From: Vreelandella maris
GTDB taxonomy: Bacteria > Pseudomonadota > Gammaproteobacteria > Pseudomonadales > Halomonadaceae
NCBI RefSeq assembly: GCF_013371085.1
Contig: NZ_JABWCV010000001.1
Location: forward strand, 186,001 to 250,000
Direction: 5' to 3'
DNA length: 64,000 nucleotides
The position numbers were made by a program, and so were the translations under genes. The first letter of the stretch is position 1. The number at the start of each line of letters is the position of its first letter. Below, one piece after another: positions 59,893 through 64,000 of this stretch. Below the pieces are notes generated by a model. It saw only the letters and a list, made by a program, of their open reading frames with translations, was not told where the DNA came from and did not search any database.

Positions 59893-62310
59893 ATGAAGTA
59901 TTGGACGTTAAGTGATGATCCGCACGCCGAGCGCGAGGCGCATAAATATGGTAATCCAGCGCCGAGCCGGGAGTATTTGCTTGCTGCCTTAGAAACGTAT
60001 GGCAAGCCGATTACCCATGAAAATATGAGCCGCCTGCTGGGTCTGGAAGACGAAGAGCTGATCGAAGCTGTCCGTCGCCGTTTGGCGGCGATGGAGCGCG
60101 ATGGGCAAGTGCTGCGTGATCGTCGGGGCGCCTATGCGTTAATCGACAAGCTCGATCTGATCAAAGGCAAAGTGCTGGGGCACCGCGATGGATTTGGCTT
60201 CCTCTTGCGGGATGATGGCAAAAAGCCGGACTTGGTATTGCCGCCGCGCCAAATGCGACGTGTTTTTCACGGCGACCATGTGTTGGCACGCGTTAGCGGT
60301 CGTGATCGCCGTGGCCGTGATGAGGCGACGATTGCCGAAGTGATTGCACGTAACACCCAAACCATCGTTGGTGTTTACCGTAGCAATACCCCTGAGTTTG
60401 GCATTCTAATACCGGAAAATCCGCGCATTACTCAGGAAGTGATTATTCCGCATAGCGCCTGTGGTGGCGCTAAAGATGGCCAGGTGATCTCGGCCAAGAT
60501 CGTTCAGCAGCCAGCCACCCGTGTACAGCCGGTAGGTGAGGTGATTGAAGTGCTGGGTGAGCGTATGGATCCCGGCATGGAAATTGATATTGCGATTCGC
60601 AGTTACGATATTCCTGCAGAGTTTCCGCCTGAAGTGCTCGACCAAATTTCTGGCATTTCAGCTGAAGTGCTGGAAGAAGACAAGCAGCACCGCGTTGACC
60701 TGCGTGATATACCGCTGGTTACCATCGACGATGAGTCTGCCAAAGACTTCGATGATGCGGTGTGCGCGTGGAAAACCAAATCCGGCAGTTGGAAACTGCT
60801 CGTCGCGATCGCGGACGTTTCCCACTATGTGCGTCCCGGCACGCCGTTGGATAATGAAGGCCGCACGCGGGGTAACTCGGTCTATTTCCCTGGTCAAGTG
60901 GTTCCCATGCTGCCGGAGCTATTGTCCAACGGGCTCTGTTCGCTGAACCCCCACGTGGATCGTCTGGTGCTGGTGTGCGAGATGAATATTTCGCAAACTG
61001 GTGCGATTAGCCGCTACCGTTTCTACGAAGCCGTCATGAACTCTCACGCTCGCCTTACCTATAACAAGGTGGCGGCAATTCTTGATGAGAAGAGCGAAGA
61101 GGGCGAGGCGCTACGTACAGAGCACAGCGAGCTAGTGAAGCCGCTGAAAAATCTGGAAGAGCTTTACTACTTGTTGCGTGAAGCGCGCGCTGAACGTGGT
61201 GCGATCGATTTTGACACCACTGAAACGGCGATCATCTTTAATGATGAGCGTAAAATCGAGAAAATCGTTCCGCGTAGCCGAAACAACGCGCACAAATTAA
61301 TTGAAGAGTGCATGTTGGCAGCCAACGTGGCGACTGCACGCTTCCTGGATAAGCATGACCTGCCAGCGCTTTATCGTATTCACGAACGGCCGACACCTGA
61401 GCGGCTTGATAAACTGCGCCTGTTCCTGAACGAGTTAGGCCTTGCAGTCGGCGGCGGCGACATGCCCACTCCGCAAGACTATCAGGCACTTCGTGAATCG
61501 ATTGCCGACCGCCCTGACTTCGATATCATTCAGACGGTCATGCTGCGCTCAATGAATCAGGCGGTCTATTCTCCGCAAAACGAAGGTCACTTTGGGTTGG
61601 CCTACCAGGCCTACGCCCACTTTACCTCGCCGATCCGCCGCTATCCTGATCTGCTGGTTCACCGCGCTATTCGTTCGGTGATCCGCGGGCCGCGCCAGAC
61701 CAATACTGTGCTGCGCGTTGAAGGATCTCCGGTTGAGCCGCCGAGTAAGTGGTGCCCGTACACTTTCGAGCAGATGCTTGAGCTGGGTGAACACTGCTCG
61801 ATGACTGAGCGTCGCGCCGATGAAGCCACCCGTGATGTCGAGAGCTGGCTGAAATGCGAGTTCATGTCCGACAAACTGGGCGAAATGTTCGAAGGAACTA
61901 TTGCTTCCGTCACTCAGTTCGGTCTGTTTGTGCGTTTGGATGAGTTCTTTGTGGAAGGCTTGGTTCACGTGACGTCGCTGCCTTCGGATTACTACCACTA
62001 CGAAGCTGAGAAGCACCGCCTCAAAGGTGAGCGTACGGGTACGACCTACCGTTTGGGCGATGGTCTTACCGTTCAAGTGGCGCGGGTCGATATGGATGAC
62101 CGCAAGATCGACTTCGGCCTGGGGGATGAAAAACCCCGCCCACGCCGCCAGCCGCGTAAGAAGCGCGGTGGGGAAGGGGGCGCTGGTGCCAAAACAGGTG
62201 GCGCTAAAGCCTCTGGTGACAAACCGTCCAGTAGCGATAAGCCCGCTACGCGTCGCGGCCCACGCCGCACACGAAACGGCCCACGCAAACCATCACCGAA
62301 TAAGGGCTGA
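59893..62310 (+). CDS. rnr: Ribonuclease R
   Basis: About 805 residues; 3'-5' exoribonuclease. N-terminal winged helix (AALETYGKPITHENMSRLLGL), two cold-shock-like RNA-binding domains (RDGFGFLLRDDG), the RNB catalytic domain with TIDDESAKDFDDAV and its Asp cluster, an S1 domain (GTIASVTQFGLFVRLDEFFVEGLVH), and a basic C-terminal tail of about 60 residues. It degrades structured RNA. ATG 59893 has AAGGA about 11 bases upstream; ATG 59854, 13 codons earlier in the same frame, has no site and is less likely. rlmB follows 2 bases after the stop. Confidence 0.93.
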   Translation: MKYWTLSDDPHAEREAHKYGNPAPSREYLLAALETYGKPITHENMSRLLGLEDEELIEAVRRRLAAMERDGQVLRDRRGAYALIDKLDLIKGKVLGHRDGFGFLLRDDGKKPDLVLPPRQMRRVFHGDHVLARVSGRDRRGRDEATIAEVIARNTQTIVGVYRSNTPEFGILIPENPRITQEVIIPHSACGGAKDGQVISAKIVQQPATRVQPVGEVIEVLGERMDPGMEIDIAIRSYDIPAEFPPEVLDQISGISAEVLEEDKQHRVDLRDIPLVTIDDESAKDFDDAVCAWKTKSGSWKLLVAIADVSHYVRPGTPLDNEGRTRGNSVYFPGQVVPMLPELLSNGLCSLNPHVDRLVLVCEMNISQTGAISRYRFYEAVMNSHARLTYNKVAAILDEKSEEGEALRTEHSELVKPLKNLEELYYLLREARAERGAIDFDTTETAIIFNDERKIEKIVPRSRNNAHKLIEECMLAANVATARFLDKHDLPALYRIHERPTPERLDKLRLFLNELGLAVGGGDMPTPQDYQALRESIADRPDFDIIQTVMLRSMNQAVYSPQNEGHFGLAYQAYAHFTSPIRRYPDLLVHRAIRSVIRGPRQTNTVLRVEGSPVEPPSKWCPYTFEQMLELGEHCSMTERRADEATRDVESWLKCEFMSDKLGEMFEGTIASVTQFGLFVRLDEFFVEGLVHVTSLPSDYYHYEAEKHRLKGERTGTTYRLGDGLTVQVARVDMDDRKIDFGLGDEKPRPRRQPRKKRGGEGGAGAKTGGAKASGDKPSSSDKPATRRGPRRTRNGPRKPSPNKG

Positions 62311-62312
62311 GC

Positions 62313-63098
62313 ATGAAGTCAGCGTCTTCACGGCGGGGTCCCAAGACCCCTGATGGGCTAGATCAGGTATATGGGGTTCATGCACTGCAAAGCCTGCTAG
62401 ACAGAGGTGAAGCGCCTCGAGAACTGTGGGTGCAGCAGGGGGCGGGAAGCCGCTTGAAAGAGTTGGTCGCCCACGCTCAGTCGCATGGCGCTCGTGTCAA
62501 AGAGCAGCCGCGCGATTTGCTTGACCAGCTAACCCAGGGAGCTGCCCACCAAGGGGTAGTCGCGTTTTGTCCGCCGCTAACTCCCGAGGGCGAGGAGTCG
62601 CTCTGGCTTAAGCTGCGTGCTTGGCCTTCGAATACCCCGCCGCTGTTGCTGATTTTGGATGGAGTGACGGATGTGCATAACTTCGGTGCCTGTCTGCGCA
62701 GCGCGGATGCCGCCGGAGCGCATGGGGTGATCGTGGCGAAAGACAAGGCTGCACCGCTCAATGCCACCGTGCGTAAAGTCGCCTGTGGCGCCGCCGAGGT
62801 AGTGCCGGTTTATCAAGTAACGAATTTGGCGCGTACGCTTGCCAAGCTAAAAGATGCCGGTGTCTGGATAACCGGCACGGCAGGTGAGGCTGAGGCCAGT
62901 GTCTTTGATATTGACATGACTGGCCCTACTGCCCTGGTGATGGGTGCAGAAGGTAAAGGCATGCGGCGGTTAACTCGCGAGGCGTGCGATAACCTTGCCA
63001 AGTTGCCGATGGCTGGGGAGGTTTCTAGCCTCAATGTGTCAGTGGCTACCGGTATCTGCTTGTTTGAAGCTGTTCGCCAGCGCCAGCTTGCAAGTTAA
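62313..63098 (+). CDS. rlmB: 23S rRNA 2'-O-methyltransferase RlmB
   Basis: A 261-residue SPOUT enzyme that methylates Gm2251 of 23S rRNA. N-terminal substrate domain with VYGVHALQSLLDRG; SpoU motifs NFGACLRSADAAGAHGVI, ALVMGAEGKGMRRLT and SLNVSVATGICLFEAVRQR. Start 2 bases after rnr with AAGGG before it, the usual rnr-rlmB pair. Confidence 0.96.
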   Translation: MKSASSRRGPKTPDGLDQVYGVHALQSLLDRGEAPRELWVQQGAGSRLKELVAHAQSHGARVKEQPRDLLDQLTQGAAHQGVVAFCPPLTPEGEESLWLKLRAWPSNTPPLLLILDGVTDVHNFGACLRSADAAGAHGVIVAKDKAAPLNATVRKVACGAAEVVPVYQVTNLARTLAKLKDAGVWITGTAGEAEASVFDIDMTGPTALVMGAEGKGMRRLTREACDNLAKLPMAGEVSSLNVSVATGICLFEAVRQRQLAS

Positions 63099-63333
63099 CC
63101 GCCGTACTACTAAGATACACGCGCCCGTTTGTCTGCAAGCGGGCGTTAGCTGTGAGAATTAGTAATTGAAACTGTCTTTGAAAACAGTTGTTGAAATAAA
63201 AGTTCTGTTTGATGCCCCGGAAGCCGTTTAATGCGGTGGCGGAGCACTTCAGTTAACTCCTTGCTTCCTTGTCGTCGTTTATTGCCTTTAGCAGTAGCAC
63301 ACAACGGAAGCTGTCAAACCGCAAGGAGATCCC
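63099..63333 (+). promoter_or_regulatory. Leader region of rpsF
   Basis: 235 bases without a gene. It begins with an imperfect hairpin CGCCCG / CGGGCG near 63123-63146, a possible rlmB terminator, and ends with the ribosome binding site AAGGAG of rpsF. Leaders of rpsF often hold an S6:S18-binding RNA; a CCG-containing stretch (GAAGCCGTTTAATGCGG) is present, but I cannot confirm the fold. Confidence 0.35.
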
Positions 63334-63708
63334 ATGCGTCATTACGAAATCGTGTTTATGGTCCACCCGGATCAAAGCGAGCAGGTGCCGGCGATGGTTG
63401 AGCGCTACACCAGCATCGTTACTGAAAACAGCGGCACTGTGCACCGTCTAGAAGATTGGGGCCGTCGTCACTTGGCTTACCCGATCAACAAGATCCACAA
63501 AGCCCACTACGTGCTGATGAATGTTGAATGTAACGGCGAAACTCTCGATGAAATCGAGAATATCTTCCGTTACAACGACGCCATTATCCGCAGCCTGGTT
63601 GTTCGCTGCAAAGAAGCTGTTACTGAAGCTTCCCCGATGATGAAGCCGGCAGAAGAAAAACGTCCGCGTCGCGAAGAAAAACCGCGGGCTGAAGAAGAAA
63701 CTGCCTGA
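63334..63708 (+). CDS. rpsF: 30S ribosomal protein S6
   Basis: 124 residues; [29 protein letters not shown] opens the ferredoxin-like S6 fold, and [27 protein letters not shown] is typical. The Glu-rich C-terminal tail ([18 protein letters not shown]) is where RimK adds glutamates in E. coli. AAGGAG before the ATG. First gene of rpsF-rpsR. Confidence 0.98.
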   Translation: MRHYEIVFMVHPDQSEQVPAMVERYTSIVTENSGTVHRLEDWGRRHLAYPINKIHKAHYVLMNVECNGETLDEIENIFRYNDAIIRSLVVRCKEAVTEASPMMKPAEEKRPRREEKPRAEEETA

Positions 63709-63741
63709 TTTTATTCACTGCACGTTTTAAGGAGCTAGTCC

Positions 63742-63969
63742 ATGGCACGTTTTTTCCGTCGCCGTAAGTTTTGCCGCTTCACTGCTGAAGGCATCAAGCA
63801 GATCGATTACAAAGATCTGGACACGCTGAAGGCTTACATCACCGAAACCGGCAAGATCGTTCCAAGCCGTATTACCGGCACCAAAGCACGCTATCAGCGT
63901 CAGTTGGCGACTGCTATCAAGCGCTCGCGTTATCTGGCACTGCTGCCCTACTCCGATAGCCACCAGTAA
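63742..63969 (+). CDS. rpsR: 30S ribosomal protein S18
   Basis: 75 residues; [71 protein letters not shown] is the standard S18 sequence split here by its conserved parts, binding 16S rRNA with S6. AAGGAG before the ATG. The next gene (rplI would be expected) lies beyond the window. Confidence 0.98.
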   Translation: MARFFRRRKFCRFTAEGIKQIDYKDLDTLKAYITETGKIVPSRITGTKARYQRQLATAIKRSRYLALLPYSDSHQ

Positions 63970-64000
63970 GCGTTTAACGTGATGCTGGCACTAGCCCGAT

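Noticed and set aside
63184..63333. S6:S18-binding RNA leader of rpsF
   Set aside because: Expected from other bacteria, but I could not trace a convincing conserved fold by eye, so it is only mentioned in the leader entry.

Overview
The window looks like a chromosomal segment of a Halomonas-type gammaproteobacterium. The evidence is the gene families and their order (recC/recB/recD, arginine ABC transporter next to astE, dmlA with a divergent LysR gene, prkA-yeaH-spoVR, rnr-rlmB-rpsF-rpsR), the high-GC codon use, a high-potential iron-sulfur protein, betaine/carnitine-type genes, and a dispersed palindromic repeat that I associate with Halomonas genomes. The genus is inferred from reading alone, without any search.

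Layout. 1-2300: end of a haloacid dehalogenase, a GST, a nitrilase-superfamily amidohydrolase and a DUF427 protein. 2301-5535: an AT-rich island with two overlapping genes, a TIR-only protein and a TIR-STAND NTPase; this is the best candidate for an uncharacterised immune system. 5536-17532: the recombination locus, with recD, recB and a HEPN/MNT toxin-antitoxin pair forming one overlapping minus-strand gene string, then pncB on the other strand, then recC. recB and recD both carry dispersed palindromic repeats inserted in frame. 17640-19140: an Xre-RES toxin-antitoxin pair and a solitary HigA-like antidote with a clear operator. 19277-27608: ilvD, chrA, a metallothionein, a small unknown gene, an HTH gene, purE-purK, a membrane diguanylate cyclase and a TraX-family protein. 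27886-32268: a basic amino acid ABC transporter plus astE (arginine succinyltransferase pathway). 32468-38263: hemerythrin, wrbA, an SMP-30 protein, dmlA/LysR, lipocalin and yjbQ. 38373-45762: a fusion of a degenerate metallophosphoesterase with a glycosyltransferase, a TVP38 protein, a betaine-type binding protein, gamma-butyrobetaine dioxygenase with its LysR, azoR and an alkyltransferase-like gene. 45846-51994: a GNAT-nitrilase fusion, an EamA transporter, a FadH-like enzyme and threonine aldolase. 52289-57201: prkA-yeaH-spoVR. 57313 to the end: HiPIP, a stand-alone RAM-domain protein, a membrane-anchored nuclease, three tRNA-Leu(CAG) genes, rnr-rlmB, rpsF and rpsR.

How it fits together. 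The first 19 kb concentrates genome defence and conflict functions: RecBCD, TIR proteins, HEPN/MNT, Xre-RES and a solitary antidote. TIR and RES domains are both families that consume NAD+, and pncB (NAD+ salvage) lies between recC and the HEPN/MNT-recBD string. Whether that is functional or chance cannot be decided here. The rest is mostly ordinary housekeeping and nutrient metabolism. No CRISPR array, integrase, transposase, prophage or rRNA was seen. Positions of protein starts are my choice of ATG/GTG with a ribosome binding site where one was visible.
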